Shown one piece after another: positions 1-9,198 of a stretch of DNA of 64,000 nt. The translations under genes and the position numbers were made by a program. The stretch comes from Candidatus Nitrosacidococcus sp. I8 (GTDB taxonomy: Bacteria > Pseudomonadota > Gammaproteobacteria > Nitrosococcales > Nitrosococcaceae): the NCBI RefSeq assembly GCF_945836005.1, contig NZ_OX241534.1, positions 186,001-250,000 of the forward strand. The letters are read 5' to 3'. The notes below the pieces were generated by a model that saw only the letters and a list, made by a program, of their open reading frames with translations, was not told the DNA's origin and ran no database searches. Position 1 is the stretch's first letter, and the number at the start of each line of letters is the position of its first letter.

Positions 1-582
1 ACAGTACTTGAGACACTATCAAAAATAGTTGATCAGCTGATAGTAGGCGGAGGAATTGCAAATACTTTTATCGCTGCCGAAGGACATAATATTGGTAAAT
101 CTCTCTATGAAGCAGATTTAGTAGAAACTGCTGCTCAATTAGCGAGCGAGGCTAAAGCAAGGGGAAGCAATATTCCTGTACCAGTAGATGTCGTTTGCGG
201 TAAAGAGTTTTCAGAAAATACACCCGCTAGCCTTAAATCTGTTAGTGAGGTTACTAATGATGACATGATTTTTGATATCGGGCCAAAAACTTCTAAACAA
301 TTTGCAGATATATTAAAAACTGCAGGAACTATCATTTGGAATGGTCCAGTCGGTGTATTTGAATTTGATCAGTTTGGAGAAGGAACAAAAGAGCTATCTC
401 TAGCTATTGCAGAGAGTTCTGCTTTTTCCATTGCCGGAGGGGGAGATACTTTAGCTGCGATTAGTAAATATGGAATTAGTGATAAAATTTCTTATATTTC
501 TACTGGTGGAGGGGCATTCTTAGAGTTTTTAGAAGGAAAGAAATTGCCTATTATTAGTATTCTTGAAGAGCGGGCAAAATAA
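1..582 (+). CDS. pgk: Phosphoglycerate kinase, C-terminal part (5' end outside window)
   Basis: Reading frame 1 is open from the first base to the TAA at 580-582 and encodes about 193 residues. These match the C-terminal nucleotide-binding half of phosphoglycerate kinase: a VGGGIANTF segment near the start, DIGPKT, then WNGPVGVFE and a glycine-rich AGGGDT loop with STGGGAFLE. The enzyme converts 1,3-bisphosphoglycerate plus ADP to 3-phosphoglycerate plus ATP in glycolysis, and runs in reverse in the Calvin cycle. The 5' half and start codon lie left of the window. pyk and fba follow on the same strand, the usual tkt-gap-pgk-pyk-fba order of many proteobacteria. Confidence 0.96.
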   Translation, partial: TVLETLSKIVDQLIVGGGIANTFIAAEGHNIGKSLYEADLVETAAQLASEAKARGSNIPVPVDVVCGKEFSENTPASLKSVSEVTNDDMIFDIGPKTSKQFADILKTAGTIIWNGPVGVFEFDQFGEGTKELSLAIAESSAFSIAGGGDTLAAISKYGISDKISYISTGGGAFLEFLEGKKLPIISILEERAK

Positions 583-644
583 GTAGCTAGATTTAATTAT
601 ATTTATAATTTTAAAATTTTATTTGGTAATAGCTATCATCTGCT

Positions 645-2114
645 ATGTTAATCAGACGTACTAAAATCGTTGCGACCTTAGGGCCTGCTACAGACGATCC
701 TAAAATTATTGATCAACTGATTGAAGCAGGGATTAATGTAGCTCGTCTAAATTTTTCCCATGGGAATCATGAACTGCACCGGAAAAGGGCAGAGCTCATA
801 AGAACACGTGTTCAAGCTCATGGAAAACATGTTGGTATTTTAGTAGATTTACAAGGGCCAAAAATAAGAATTGCTAAATTTAAAGAAGGAAAAATATATT
901 TAGAAGATAATGCTCGGTTTGCTTTAGATGTAAATTTACCAGAAAATGAAGGTGATGAAACTCAAGTTGGTGTTGATTATAAAGCATTAGCAGATGATGT
1001 AAGTTCGGGCGATACTTTACTACTCGATGATGGTCGGATTACTCTATGGGTAGAAGAAGTTTCTGGGTCTAGAATTAATTGCCGTGTTGTGATCGGTGGT
1101 TACTTATTAAATAATAAAGGAATTAATCGCCAAGGAGGAGGGCTCTCAGCTAAAGCACTTACTGATAAAGATCGAAGAGATATCCAGCATGCTGCTGATC
1201 TTCAAGCAGATTATTTGGCTATCTCTTTTCCCCGAAGTGCCGCTGACGTTAATGAAGCAAAAACATTATTCCAAGCCGCAGGCGGTAAAGGGGGTATTGT
1301 CGCTAAAATTGAGCGGGCTGAAGCTTTAGAGCAGTTGGAAGAAATTATCCATGCTTCTGCTGCAGTCATGGTTGCTCGAGGAGATCTAGGGGTTGAAATT
1401 GGTGATGCAGCACTACCTCCTGTACAAAAAAATATTATTCACTTAGCAAGAGAGCTAAATCGGGTTGTTATCACAGCTACCCAAATGATGGAATCCATGA
1501 TTACAAATCCTATTCCAACTCGTGCTGAGGTATCAGATGTAGCCAATGCAGTTTTAGATGGAACAGATGCCGTTATGCTCTCAGCAGAAACTGCATCTGG
1601 GAATTATCCAGTAAAAGCAGTGGCTGCTATGGATAGAATCTGCCGTGAAACAGAAAAACAAAGGCAGATTACTGCATCAAATCATCGAATAAATACTCGG
1701 TTCCGTAAAGTAGATGAGGGAATCGCTATGGCTGCCATGTATCTAGCTAACCATTTTGACGTGAAAGCTATTGCCGCTTTAACTGAGTCTGGAGCTACTC
1801 CTTTATGGATGTCCAGAATCAGCTCCGGTATACCCATATATGCTTTATCACCTCATGTAGAAACCCGCAGCAGAGTAACCCTGTATCGTGGTGTTTATCC
1901 TATAAGTTTTTATCCAAAACCTACAGGATGTGGTGCAGTTGATTGTGAGGCTATTGATAGGGAAGCAATTAATGAATTACAGCGAAGAGGGGCAGTACAT
2001 GAAGGAGATTGGGTCCTTATTACTCAGGGGGATCTGGCTGGAGTACAGGGAAGCACCAATACTATGCGTGTTATTCGAGTAGGTGATGAACCCGCTTTGA
2101 TACCAATTACATAA
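645..2114 (+). CDS. pyk: Pyruvate kinase
   Basis: The 489-residue protein is full length for pyruvate kinase, which transfers phosphate from phosphoenolpyruvate to ADP. Visible motifs are the N-terminal TKIVATLGPA, RLNFSHGNHE near residue 35, KIERAEALE, the metal- and substrate-binding MVARGDLGVEIG near residue 243, TATQMMESM near 278, and PTRAEVSDVANAV in the conserved signature. The C-terminal regulatory domain is present (TESGATPLWMSR). It lies 62 bases after pgk in the same direction. I see no strong Shine-Dalgarno before the ATG, but the family N-terminus begins right here, so the start is well supported. Confidence 0.97.
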   Translation: MLIRRTKIVATLGPATDDPKIIDQLIEAGINVARLNFSHGNHELHRKRAELIRTRVQAHGKHVGILVDLQGPKIRIAKFKEGKIYLEDNARFALDVNLPENEGDETQVGVDYKALADDVSSGDTLLLDDGRITLWVEEVSGSRINCRVVIGGYLLNNKGINRQGGGLSAKALTDKDRRDIQHAADLQADYLAISFPRSAADVNEAKTLFQAAGGKGGIVAKIERAEALEQLEEIIHASAAVMVARGDLGVEIGDAALPPVQKNIIHLARELNRVVITATQMMESMITNPIPTRAEVSDVANAVLDGTDAVMLSAETASGNYPVKAVAAMDRICRETEKQRQITASNHRINTRFRKVDEGIAMAAMYLANHFDVKAIAALTESGATPLWMSRISSGIPIYALSPHVETRSRVTLYRGVYPISFYPKPTGCGAVDCEAIDREAINELQRRGAVHEGDWVLITQGDLAGVQGSTNTMRVIRVGDEPALIPIT

Positions 2115-2141
2115 ACAGTTTAGCAATTTATTGATAAAACT

Positions 2142-2164
2142 GCCCCCTAAAAACATTAGGAGGC
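2142..2164 (+). terminator. Hairpin between pyk and fba
   Basis: Nine-base arms (GCCCCCTAA at 2142-2150 and TTAGGAGGC at 2156-2164) pair with one mismatch around a 5-base loop. They are followed by a short T-containing stretch (TACTTTAAT). It could be a weak terminator or attenuator, or a processing stem, between pyk and fba. The T tract is poor, so complete termination is doubtful. Confidence 0.4.
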
Positions 2165-2192
2165 TACTTTAATAATTACAAGAGGGTAAATA

Positions 2193-3257
2193 ATGGCTTT
2201 AATAACATTACGTCAATTATTAGATTATGCTGCAGAGCATAATTTTGGTGTCCCTGCATTTAATGTAAATAATATGGAACAGGTTCATGCAATTATGCAA
2301 GCAGCTGAAGCTGTTGATAGTCCTGTGATTATGCAAGCTTCTGCAGGTGCTAGATCTTATGCAGGCGAACCATTTTTACGTCACCTCATTGAAGCAGCGG
2401 TAGAACAATATCCTTACATTCCTATCTGTATGCATCAAGACCATGGATCAGAACCTGCCGTTTGTGTACGTTCTATCCAATCTGATTTTACCTCAGTAAT
2501 GATGGATGGTTCTTTAATGGCAGATATGAAAACCCCATCTAGCTATGAATATAATGTAAATGTCACCCGCCAAGTCTCAGAAATGGCCCATAGTTGTGGT
2601 GTTTCTGTGGAAGGGGAGCTAGGTTGCTTAGGTTCTTTAGAAACAGGTATGGCAGGAGAAGAAGATGGATCAGGAGCGGAAGGTAAGCTGCATCATAGCC
2701 AATTGTTAACCGATCCAGAAGAAGCTGCAGATTTTGTCAAAAAAACTAAAGTAGATGCTCTTGCTATCGCTATTGGTACAAGCCATGGAGCCTATAAATT
2801 CACTAAGCCGCCTACTGGGGAGACTTTAGCGATTAGTCGGGTCAAAGAAATTCATGCACGAATTCCTGATACTCATTTAGTCATGCACGGATCTAGCTCT
2901 GTACCACAAGACTGGCTAAAAATTGTTCACGAGTTTGGCGGAGATATTGGTGAAACTTATGGTGTGCCTGTGGAAGAAATTCAAGAGGGTATTCGCCATG
3001 GGGTGCGTAAAGTTAATATTGACACCGATTTACGTTTAGCTGTTACTGGAGCAATCCGTAAACATCTTGCTCAAAATCCAAAGAATTTTGATCCTAGAAA
3101 ATATCTTAAAGTTACTACAATTGCGATGAAAGATATTTGCCAAGCCAGATATGAAGCATTTGGATCGGCAGGTCATGCATCAAAAATTAAGCCTATTTCC
3201 CTTGAAGAGATGACTAAACGCTATACAAGCGGTAGCTTAAATCCTCGAGTAAATTAG
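2193..3257 (+). CDS. fba: Fructose-bisphosphate aldolase, class II (Calvin-cycle subtype)
   Basis: This 354-residue protein is a zinc-dependent class II aldolase, which interconverts fructose 1,6-bisphosphate with dihydroxyacetone phosphate and glyceraldehyde 3-phosphate. Zinc and catalytic residues sit in MHQDHGS (H81, D83, H84), a second histidine in the SHGAYKF segment, and a third in VMHGSSSVP. The phosphate-binding [14 protein letters not shown] segment follows. Length and the [10 protein letters not shown]-terminus fit the CbbA/Fba subtype common in autotrophic proteobacteria. An AGAGGG Shine-Dalgarno precedes the ATG. A strong hairpin terminator follows the stop, so it probably ends the pgk-pyk-fba unit. 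Confidence 0.96.
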   Translation: MALITLRQLLDYAAEHNFGVPAFNVNNMEQVHAIMQAAEAVDSPVIMQASAGARSYAGEPFLRHLIEAAVEQYPYIPICMHQDHGSEPAVCVRSIQSDFTSVMMDGSLMADMKTPSSYEYNVNVTRQVSEMAHSCGVSVEGELGCLGSLETGMAGEEDGSGAEGKLHHSQLLTDPEEAADFVKKTKVDALAIAIGTSHGAYKFTKPPTGETLAISRVKEIHARIPDTHLVMHGSSSVPQDWLKIVHEFGGDIGETYGVPVEEIQEGIRHGVRKVNIDTDLRLAVTGAIRKHLAQNPKNFDPRKYLKVTTIAMKDICQARYEAFGSAGHASKIKPISLEEMTKRYTSGSLNPRVN

Positions 3258-3300
3258 ACAAAATAATAAAATTTATTTAGCCTATTATTGGCTAACCTTA

Positions 3301-3336
3301 AGATAGCAGAAGGATTTATCTTCCTTCTTGCTATCT
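3301..3336 (+). terminator. Terminator hairpin after fba
   Basis: AGATAGCAGAAGGA (3301-3314) pairs with TTCCTTCTTGCTATCT (3321-3336) with one bulge, followed by CATTGTTTTA. The long stem 43 bases after the fba stop looks like a factor-independent terminator. The upstream TTG (3328) that could extend the next gene lies inside this stem, which argues for the later ATG start at 3370. Confidence 0.7.
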
Positions 3337-3369
3337 CATTGTTTTAGTACATCACAGTTTCCCACCTGC

Positions 3370-4041
3370 ATGAATTGCCCTAAGTGTAATATCCCTACGA
3401 GTATTGAGCAAAGTTTTTGTTTAAACTGCACTACCTTATTTGATACACAAAATCAGAGAAAAAAGGAAGTTAAACTACACTCTTTAGTTATAGAAGCGGG
3501 ACAGAATCAGCAATCTTATCCATGGCGACGATACTTTGCTCGAAGTATTGACATCATCCTAGTGAGTGCTGTATTAAGTTATTTTTTCAAAGATTTTGGG
3601 CTAGAGAATTATAGTAGTGAGGGTATTTTTCTAATTTTATTCTATACTCTTATCGGCACTTTATTACTTCTTATAGTATATGAAGCTTTATTTCTAAATA
3701 AAGTAGGTACTACTTTAGGGAAATGGCTATTTGGAATTAAAGTTCAACATTCAAATGGTGAAAACCTTTCTTTTTTGGTAGGGATAAAGCGCTCTTTACT
3801 CGCCAATATTATGGGATCGGGGCTTTATATCTTTAGTCAATTTCACTATTATATCCAATTAAAAAAAACGAATACTACTCCATGGGATAGGGCCACTAAT
3901 GCTAGTATTCAATACCAGTGGAGTTTATGGCGAGCAACCATTGCCTATTCGTCTCTTATTTTAATTAATATTACACTTGTGCTTGCTTCATTAGCCTATA
4001 TAAATAAGCTTTTGAATGAACTAGGATTACCTCCATTCTAG
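3370..4041 (+). CDS. RDD family membrane protein with N-terminal zinc ribbon
   Basis: The protein of about 223 residues starts with MNCPKCNIP and a second cysteine pair, FCLNC, forming a likely zinc-ribbon knuckle of about 22 residues. An RDD membrane domain follows: the family signature appears as WRRYFARSIDIILVS, then a hydrophobic segment, then the TLGKWLFGIKV motif, further membrane segments, and TTPWDRATN. RDD proteins are inner-membrane proteins of mostly unknown function, some linked to ion exchange. A TTG at 3328 would add 14 residues, but it falls inside the fba terminator stem. The next gene is a decayed copy of the same family. Confidence 0.8.
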   Translation: MNCPKCNIPTSIEQSFCLNCTTLFDTQNQRKKEVKLHSLVIEAGQNQQSYPWRRYFARSIDIILVSAVLSYFFKDFGLENYSSEGIFLILFYTLIGTLLLLIVYEALFLNKVGTTLGKWLFGIKVQHSNGENLSFLVGIKRSLLANIMGSGLYIFSQFHYYIQLKKTNTTPWDRATNASIQYQWSLWRATIAYSSLILINITLVLASLAYINKLLNELGLPPF

Positions 4042-4062
4042 TCTATCTTATTTTTTAATATT

Positions 4063-4693
4063 ATGGATTGCCCTAAATGCAACGTTACTATTGATACAAG
4101 TATAAATTTTGTTGCCACTGTGGAGAGAAATTAAAATCGCCTAACTCTTATTATTTGTGGCGGAGATCTTTTTCTCGTACTATTGATGACTTCTTTATAC
4201 TTACTCTATTTGCTGCACCCGATACTATTGTTAAGATTTATCTGGGTAGTCATGGTACAGAAATAATTATCGCTTGGTTTTACAGTGTGTTTATTGCAGC
4301 TATTCTTGAAGTACTACCCCTTTGGATAGTAAGGACTACCCTCGGAAAATTGGGGTATTTAGTATTAGAATTGAAGCACCGTAATGAGCTTATCTTACTT
4401 TATGGCATGCTTTAAAACGCTCTTTCTTAGCGGTCATATTAGGATTGGCATTTTATTTGCCTATTATTAATTTATTTACTTATTTCTTAGCATACTTTAG
4501 ATCCCGCTCAGGAAGAATAACACTTTAGGATAAAATATCCGATGCCGCCGTAGTTTATAGAGGTTGAGGAGTATGGCAAACTGCGATTTATGCCGTTGCA
4601 GTATATGTAGCGTCAAAAGCCTTAACTACTGTAAGTCAATATTTAGCAAAAGAAGGAAAATACCTACCTAAGCCTAAAATCAAAAATTCATAG
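4063..4693 (+). pseudogene. Decayed RDD/zinc-ribbon paralogue
   Basis: Reading across frames recovers a second copy of the preceding gene. MDCPKCNVTIDTS starts at 4063. A frameshift near 4095-4105 leads to FCCHCGEKLKS and WRRSFSRTIDDFFIL. A second frameshift near 4350-4390, after TTLGK, leads to WHALKRSFLAVILGLAFY, and the RDD end appears as ITL-stop-DKISDAAVV. There TAG at 4527-4529 replaces the tryptophan of the conserved TLWDR motif. An in-frame TGA follows, and the frame ends at the TAG at 4691-4693. The intact piece at 4155-4415 is only the middle of this gene. At least two frameshifts and two stops make a functional product unlikely. Confidence 0.8.
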
Positions 4694-4696
4694 CTA

Positions 4697-4909
4697 ATGC
4701 TACTTTCAACTTTAATTCTGGCTAGTATTGTTGTCAGCTTACTTTGGTTTTCAATCCTAGAAAAACTAAAATCTTCAAAAATAGGTTATTTCATTGTTAT
4801 TCTGGTAGGGATAGCATTTCTTTACCGTAGCCCCGTCCATTCTATTTATATTGGTATTGAAATTATGGGATTAGGATGCTTAGTAATTTGGATGAAAAAT
4901 CTAAGATAA
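4697..4909 (+). CDS. Small two-segment membrane protein, unknown function
   Basis: A 70-residue reading frame starts 3 bases after the pseudogene. Nearly all of it is hydrophobic: segments at about residues 3-20 and 27-44, a short loop with RSPVHS, a third hydrophobic stretch, and a basic tail (WMKNLR). I do not recognise the family. The composition is that of an inner-membrane protein. It may have been an operon partner of the RDD pair. It could also be a chance frame, since no clear ribosome binding site is visible. Confidence 0.4.
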   Translation: MLLSTLILASIVVSLLWFSILEKLKSSKIGYFIVILVGIAFLYRSPVHSIYIGIEIMGLGCLVIWMKNLR

Positions 4910-5041
4910 ATTTAGTATTTCTAATGAAGATTTTGCTAAAAAAATGTAATCTACTTATTTTTCAATTAATGTAGAAAAGAATATTACTTTCAATTCCTAA
5001 GAGCTTTGTTTAATTCGCCCTCGTAAATAAAATTTTTTTCT

Positions 5042-5064
5042 AGAGCAAAGCTAAAATTTGCTCT
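5042..5064 (-). terminator. Terminator hairpin at the end of the pepP-ubiH-ubiI operon
   Basis: On the minus strand AGAGCAAA and TTTGCTCT form a perfect 8-base stem around a 7-base loop, followed by an A-then-T tract (AGAAAAAAATTTTATTT). The ubiI stop codon (5051-5053) lies in the loop, so the terminator overlaps the end of the coding sequence. Confidence 0.55.
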
Positions 5065-6289
5065 GAGCTAAAATAGGTAAATCTCCTTTAAGTCCTGAAG
5101 CATAGCGAAGAATAAGGTTTTTAATTAGGGTAGCCTTATCCGTTGCACTTAGCCCTAGGTTTCTGACAATCCGTATTGGAAGTAACGAATTATTAAATAA
5201 ATTTTTTAAGCTATCAATTGCTAGTTGAGTTGCAAAACTATCTCCCTTTCTCCAGCGCTCAAAACGCCGTAAAGTTAAAAAATCTCCTATTTCTTTGTTT
5301 TTTTGATCGCTTAATACTTGTGCTAGCACTACTGCATCAAGTAATCCTAAATTTACGCCTTGCCCAGCTAAGGGATGAATTGTATGGGCAGCATCACCAA
5401 TTAAAGCAATATGAGGTTGTATATAGGTTTTTGTCTGTTGCCTACATAAAGGAAAAGTAGTTCGATTGCTAATAATTTTCGTAGCACCGAGGCGATACTC
5501 AAAGGCAGTGCCTAGTGCCATAGCAAAGTCTGAATCATCTAAGGTTTCTAATCGATCCGCCTCTTCTGAAGCAGTACTCCATACGATGGAACATTGATGG
5601 AGATTTTTTAAAGGTAGAAAGGCAAGAATACCTCCATCAGGTAGAAATCGTTGCCAAGCCGTTTCATCATGGGATTTTTCAGTATAGATAGTTCCAACAA
5701 GTCCTTTTTGCAGGTAATCTTGGTTTTGAATACTAATTCCAGCTAATTCCCTTACTTTAGATTGAGCACCATCTGCACCGACAATTAGACTACCCTTTAA
5801 GCAAGGGCCTTCCTCTAATTGAAGGCTTATTTTTTCATCTTTTTGAATAATTCCTTGAAGATTCCCTGGCATATAAAAATCAATATTTTCTTGGTTTTTA
5901 CAAGCTTCAAGTAGGGTACTTTGAATCAGTTTATTTTCAATTATATACCCCAGATGGGACTCACCAATTTCTGCACTATCAAAGTGAATTTCGCCAATAC
6001 GAGCTTTATTCCATACGTGCATTTTTCTAAAAATACTAACTCGCTTTGCTTCTATCTCCTCCCAAACATGCATATTTCTGAAAATATTTTCAGAAGCACG
6101 AGTAATAGCACTCACACGTAAGTCATATTCTTCTGAGAGCAAAGTATTTAATTTAGGAGGATGAGCTTCAATGAGAGCGATACGATATTTTTTTTCAGAT
6201 TGGCTAAGCACGAGTGCTAAACAAGCACCTACCATACCTGCACCTACGATAAGCACATCGTAATGGGTAGAAGAGGATCTAAAATTCAT
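5051..6289 (-). CDS. ubiI: UbiH/UbiI/VisC-family FAD-dependent hydroxylase
   Basis: This 412-residue flavoprotein monooxygenase of the ubiquinone pathway probably hydroxylates the benzoquinol ring precursor. It has the N-terminal Rossmann FAD motif VGAGMVGACLALVL, the mid-protein GADGAQSKVRE motif, and the C-terminal family signature GDAAHTIHPLAGQGVNLG. It is third in the pepP-ubiH-ubiI order. Its ATG overlaps the ubiH stop by 4 bases, which implies translational coupling. Assignment to UbiI/VisC rather than UbiF rests on this gene order. A terminator hairpin overlaps its stop codon. Confidence 0.88.
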   Translation of the reverse strand: MNFRSSSTHYDVLIVGAGMVGACLALVLSQSEKKYRIALIEAHPPKLNTLLSEEYDLRVSAITRASENIFRNMHVWEEIEAKRVSIFRKMHVWNKARIGEIHFDSAEIGESHLGYIIENKLIQSTLLEACKNQENIDFYMPGNLQGIIQKDEKISLQLEEGPCLKGSLIVGADGAQSKVRELAGISIQNQDYLQKGLVGTIYTEKSHDETAWQRFLPDGGILAFLPLKNLHQCSIVWSTASEEADRLETLDDSDFAMALGTAFEYRLGATKIISNRTTFPLCRQQTKTYIQPHIALIGDAAHTIHPLAGQGVNLGLLDAVVLAQVLSDQKNKEIGDFLTLRRFERWRKGDSFATQLAIDSLKNLFNNSLLPIRIVRNLGLSATDKATLIKNLILRYASGLKGDLPILAQSKF

Positions 6290-7497
6290 AATGAAAGTCC
6301 TTGCACCAATCTAGGTTGTTGCCCCATTAATCCTATGGCTTGTTGCATAAGTACCTTTTTAAAGGGTGGAAAAATATCCAAGGTAGCTAAGCCTAATCCT
6401 CGACTTAATCCCCATAGAGGATAGTTATTAGAGAAAAGATGAATAAGGGTATCAGTAAATTGAGTTACAATACGATGATCCCATTGTCGCCATTGTTTGT
6501 AGGTAGCCAAAACTGCTTGATTTCCTAAATCTTGACTTTGTCTATGAGCATTAGTCAGTACTTCTGCCAATGCTGCTATATCTCGAAGGCCTAAATTAAA
6601 TCCTTGGCCTGCTACTGGATGAAGATTATGGGCAGCATTACCAATAAATACCACTCGATCGCTTATTAGCTGACGAGTTTTAATAAGTTGTAAGGGAAAT
6701 GCATAGCGTTGATCAGCATGTATAAATTTTCCTAAACGATTTCCAAATCGATCCTGTAATTTAGAGAGAAACTCTTCATCTTTAATTTCGATTAAATAAG
6801 GTGCTTGGCTACTTTTTACCGTCCAAACTACATTAGAATAATTTTTAGCTAGGGGTAATAATGCAAGAGGACCCGTATCGGTAAATCGCTCAAAAGCAGT
6901 AAATTGATGTGGGTGTTCGGTCTCAATATTAGTAATAATAGCAGTCTGATCATAATCTTTTTTATATACAGGAACTTGTAATAGCTGGCGTACTACGGAA
7001 TGAGCTCCATCAGCTGCGATTAATAATTGAGCAGAAAGGGTATGTATTTCACTATTTAAGGTAATTTGTACTTGAGTATGATTAGATCGATTCTGAATCT
7101 GAATTACTTTAGCAGGACGAATTAATTCGATTTGAGAAAAATCTTTTAGCCTTTGATAAATAGCTTGATTAAGAAACCCCATTTTTACTACATAACCTAG
7201 AGCAGGTAGGTGTATTTGAGTAGAATCTAAATGAGTTATTCCAAAATATCCTCGGTTAGAGATATGAATATGCTCAATAGGGGTAGCTTCTTGAGCAATA
7301 TCAGCCCAATAACCAATACTATCCATAATACGAAAAGATCCAAAGGCAAGCGCCAATGCTCTAGAATCTATATTACTTTGTTGTGGACTAAGCTCAATAA
7401 TACCTATTCGTAATGGTTGCGAGGCTAAAGCTAGAGCTAAGCTAGCTCCTACTGGACCACCACCAACAATAAGCAAATCATAATCAAAGGAGGGCAT
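6286..7497 (-). CDS. ubiH: 2-octaprenyl-6-methoxyphenol hydroxylase
   Basis: The 403-residue FAD-dependent monooxygenase has VGGGPVGASLALALA at the N-terminus, AADGAHSVVR in the middle, and the C-terminal IGNAAHNLHPVAGQGFNLG signature of the UbiH/COQ6 family. It acts in aerobic ubiquinone synthesis at the inner membrane. It sits between pepP and the second hydroxylase, as in E. coli and many gammaproteobacteria, and is 6 bases downstream of the pepP stop. The family contains several close paralogues with different ring positions. The symbol is based on position next to pepP as well as sequence. Confidence 0.9.
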   Translation of the reverse strand: MPSFDYDLLIVGGGPVGASLALALASQPLRIGIIELSPQQSNIDSRALALAFGSFRIMDSIGYWADIAQEATPIEHIHISNRGYFGITHLDSTQIHLPALGYVVKMGFLNQAIYQRLKDFSQIELIRPAKVIQIQNRSNHTQVQITLNSEIHTLSAQLLIAADGAHSVVRQLLQVPVYKKDYDQTAIITNIETEHPHQFTAFERFTDTGPLALLPLAKNYSNVVWTVKSSQAPYLIEIKDEEFLSKLQDRFGNRLGKFIHADQRYAFPLQLIKTRQLISDRVVFIGNAAHNLHPVAGQGFNLGLRDIAALAEVLTNAHRQSQDLGNQAVLATYKQWRQWDHRIVTQFTDTLIHLFSNNYPLWGLSRGLGLATLDIFPPFKKVLMQQAIGLMGQQPRLVQGLSL

Positions 7498-7503
7498 GAA
7501 TTA

Positions 7504-8814
7504 CTAAGAAGTTCCTACAATATTTTGAATTTCATCTACTGTTTTAGGTACAGCTGCGGTTAAAATTTCACACCCCTCTGAAGTAACTAATACATCATCT
7601 TCAATTCTTATCCCAATACCCCACCATTGACTACCTACTTCAGAGCAATTTTCCGGAATATATAATCCCGGCTCCACTGTAAGTACCATTCCAGGCTCAA
7701 AGCTACGCCACTGACCATCTATTTTATAATCACCTACATCATGTACATCCATGCCAAGCCAATGTCCTGTACGATGCATATAAAACTTGCGATAGGCTTC
7801 AGTTTCTATAAGTGTATTGATCTCTCCTCTAAGTAAACCAATAGCTACTAACCCTTCAGTCAATACCTGTACTACTGCTTCATGGGGATCATTCCAATGA
7901 TTACCCGGGCGTACCTTATCAATCGCTGCTAGCTGTGCTTTCAATACAAGTTCATAAATTATCTTTTGAGCGGGAGAAAATCGACCATTAACTGGGAAAG
8001 TTCGGGTAATATCTGCGGCATAATAATCATATTCAGCCCCTGCATCAATAAGTATCAAATCTCCCGATCGTAAAGAGGCATTGTTATCTGTATAGTGGAG
8101 AATACAAGCATTATTACCCCCTGCAACAATGGATGAGTAGGCTGGTGCCTTGCACCCTTGACGGAAAAAATGATGCAAAAACCCTGCCTCTATTTCGTAT
8201 TCCATTATATTTGGGTGACAAACTTGCATCGCATGAATGTGAGCTTCCGCTGAAATACGCGCCGCGGTACGGATTGTACTTATTTCTTCACTGCTTTTAA
8301 AAAGACGCATTTCGTGGAGTAAATTATCCAAAATAATCAATTCCATAGGGGCTTTTACACCAGATCGTGTGGCTTGCCTCAATTGATTAATCCAGGCTGT
8401 GATACGTTGATCAAAATCTTGATCATGACCAATAGCATAGTAGATATGTACTTTACCCTCTAATAAACCAGGTAAAATATCATCAATATCAGTAATAGGA
8501 AAAGCATCATCAGCCCCATATATTTCACACGCCCCTTCAATACCTGCTCTTCGCCCATCCCAAGTTTCCCTTTCAGGGTCTCGTTCTCGACAAAAGAGAA
8601 TATATTCCCCTTGGCTTCGATTTGGAATAAGAACAGCAACAGATTCAGGTTCAGGAAATCCTGTTAAATAGTAAAAATTACTATCTGCTCGAAATGGAAA
8701 AGTAACATCTCGATTACGGTAGTGGATACTTGCAGTAGGAAGGATAGCAATACTATTTTCCCCCATCATTTTTAACAGTTGATTACGACGATAGGAAAAT
8801 TCGTTTAAGTCCAT
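7504..8814 (-). CDS. pepP: Xaa-Pro aminopeptidase (aminopeptidase P II)
   Basis: This 436-residue metallopeptidase of the pita-bread fold removes N-terminal residues preceding proline. An AMP_N-type N-terminal domain (YLTGFPEPESVAVL) is followed by the M24 domain. Metal ligands are visible in LIDAGAEYDYYAADITR (two aspartates), HRTGHWLGMDVHDVG (histidine), LTVEPGLYI (glutamate) and IRIEDDVLV (glutamate). Length is close to E. coli PepP. It is the first gene of the minus-strand pepP-ubiH-ubiI operon and is divergent from the zapB-like gene. Confidence 0.95.
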   Translation of the reverse strand: MDLNEFSYRRNQLLKMMGENSIAILPTASIHYRNRDVTFPFRADSNFYYLTGFPEPESVAVLIPNRSQGEYILFCRERDPERETWDGRRAGIEGACEIYGADDAFPITDIDDILPGLLEGKVHIYYAIGHDQDFDQRITAWINQLRQATRSGVKAPMELIILDNLLHEMRLFKSSEEISTIRTAARISAEAHIHAMQVCHPNIMEYEIEAGFLHHFFRQGCKAPAYSSIVAGGNNACILHYTDNNASLRSGDLILIDAGAEYDYYAADITRTFPVNGRFSPAQKIIYELVLKAQLAAIDKVRPGNHWNDPHEAVVQVLTEGLVAIGLLRGEINTLIETEAYRKFYMHRTGHWLGMDVHDVGDYKIDGQWRSFEPGMVLTVEPGLYIPENCSEVGSQWWGIGIRIEDDVLVTSEGCEILTAAVPKTVDEIQNIVGTS

Positions 8815-8895
8815 AGTGATTTATAATCTAGCCTAAATTAGAGTGTATTTTCTAGATAAAAGTATGAATATAGAGCTTAAAGTACTATATAAAAC

Positions 8896-8924
8896 TAACA
8901 TTTGCAGTAGTCATCACTTATAAT
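8896..8924 (+). promoter_or_regulatory. Possible promoter of the zapB-zapA unit
   Basis: A consensus -10 hexamer TATAAT occurs at 8919-8924, about 60 bases before the zapB-like start. The hexamer 17 bases upstream (TAACAT, 8896-8901) is a weak -35. Only the -10 is convincing. Confidence 0.3.
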
Positions 8925-8985
8925 AATACAGCATTATATTAAATTTCTTAAAACGATAATAAACTTAGGGGGTATTTAAATACCT

Positions 8986-9198
8986 ATGGCTAGAGATGCA
9001 ACTATCGAACAGTTAGAACAACAAGTCAATGAATTAATTACTTTATGTAATCAGTTAAAAGGGAAAAATCAAATTCTACACGATCGAGTCATGGAGCTTT
9101 CCTTAGAACGAACTAAACTAATTAAACAAACTGAGTTTGCTCGAAACAAAGTTGAGTCAATGATTGCTAGGCTGAGATCTATGGAACAAGCACTATGA
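8986..9198 (+). CDS. zapB: ZapB-like coiled-coil cell division protein (TIGR02449-like)
   Basis: This 70-residue, wholly helical protein is rich in Glu, Gln, Lys and Leu with heptad spacing, the look of a short coiled coil: IEQLEQQVNELI, then LKGKNQILHDRV and LSLERTKLI. The 4-base overlap with zapA (ATGA) and this gene order match the TIGR02449/ZapB-like family found upstream of zapA in gammaproteobacteria. Such proteins are thought to bind ZapA and help organise the FtsZ ring. Sequence alone cannot prove ZapB function because coiled coils are low in information. Confidence 0.75.
   Translation: MARDATIEQLEQQVNELITLCNQLKGKNQILHDRVMELSLERTKLIKQTEFARNKVESMIARLRSMEQAL

Noticed and set aside
6000-6110. 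Apparent internal repeat in ubiI (FRNMHVW and FRKMHVW about 18 residues apart)
   Set aside because: Relatives have similar paired segments (F-x-x-L-G-V-W and F-x-x-M-x-V-W) here, so this is family structure with some convergence, not a new duplication.
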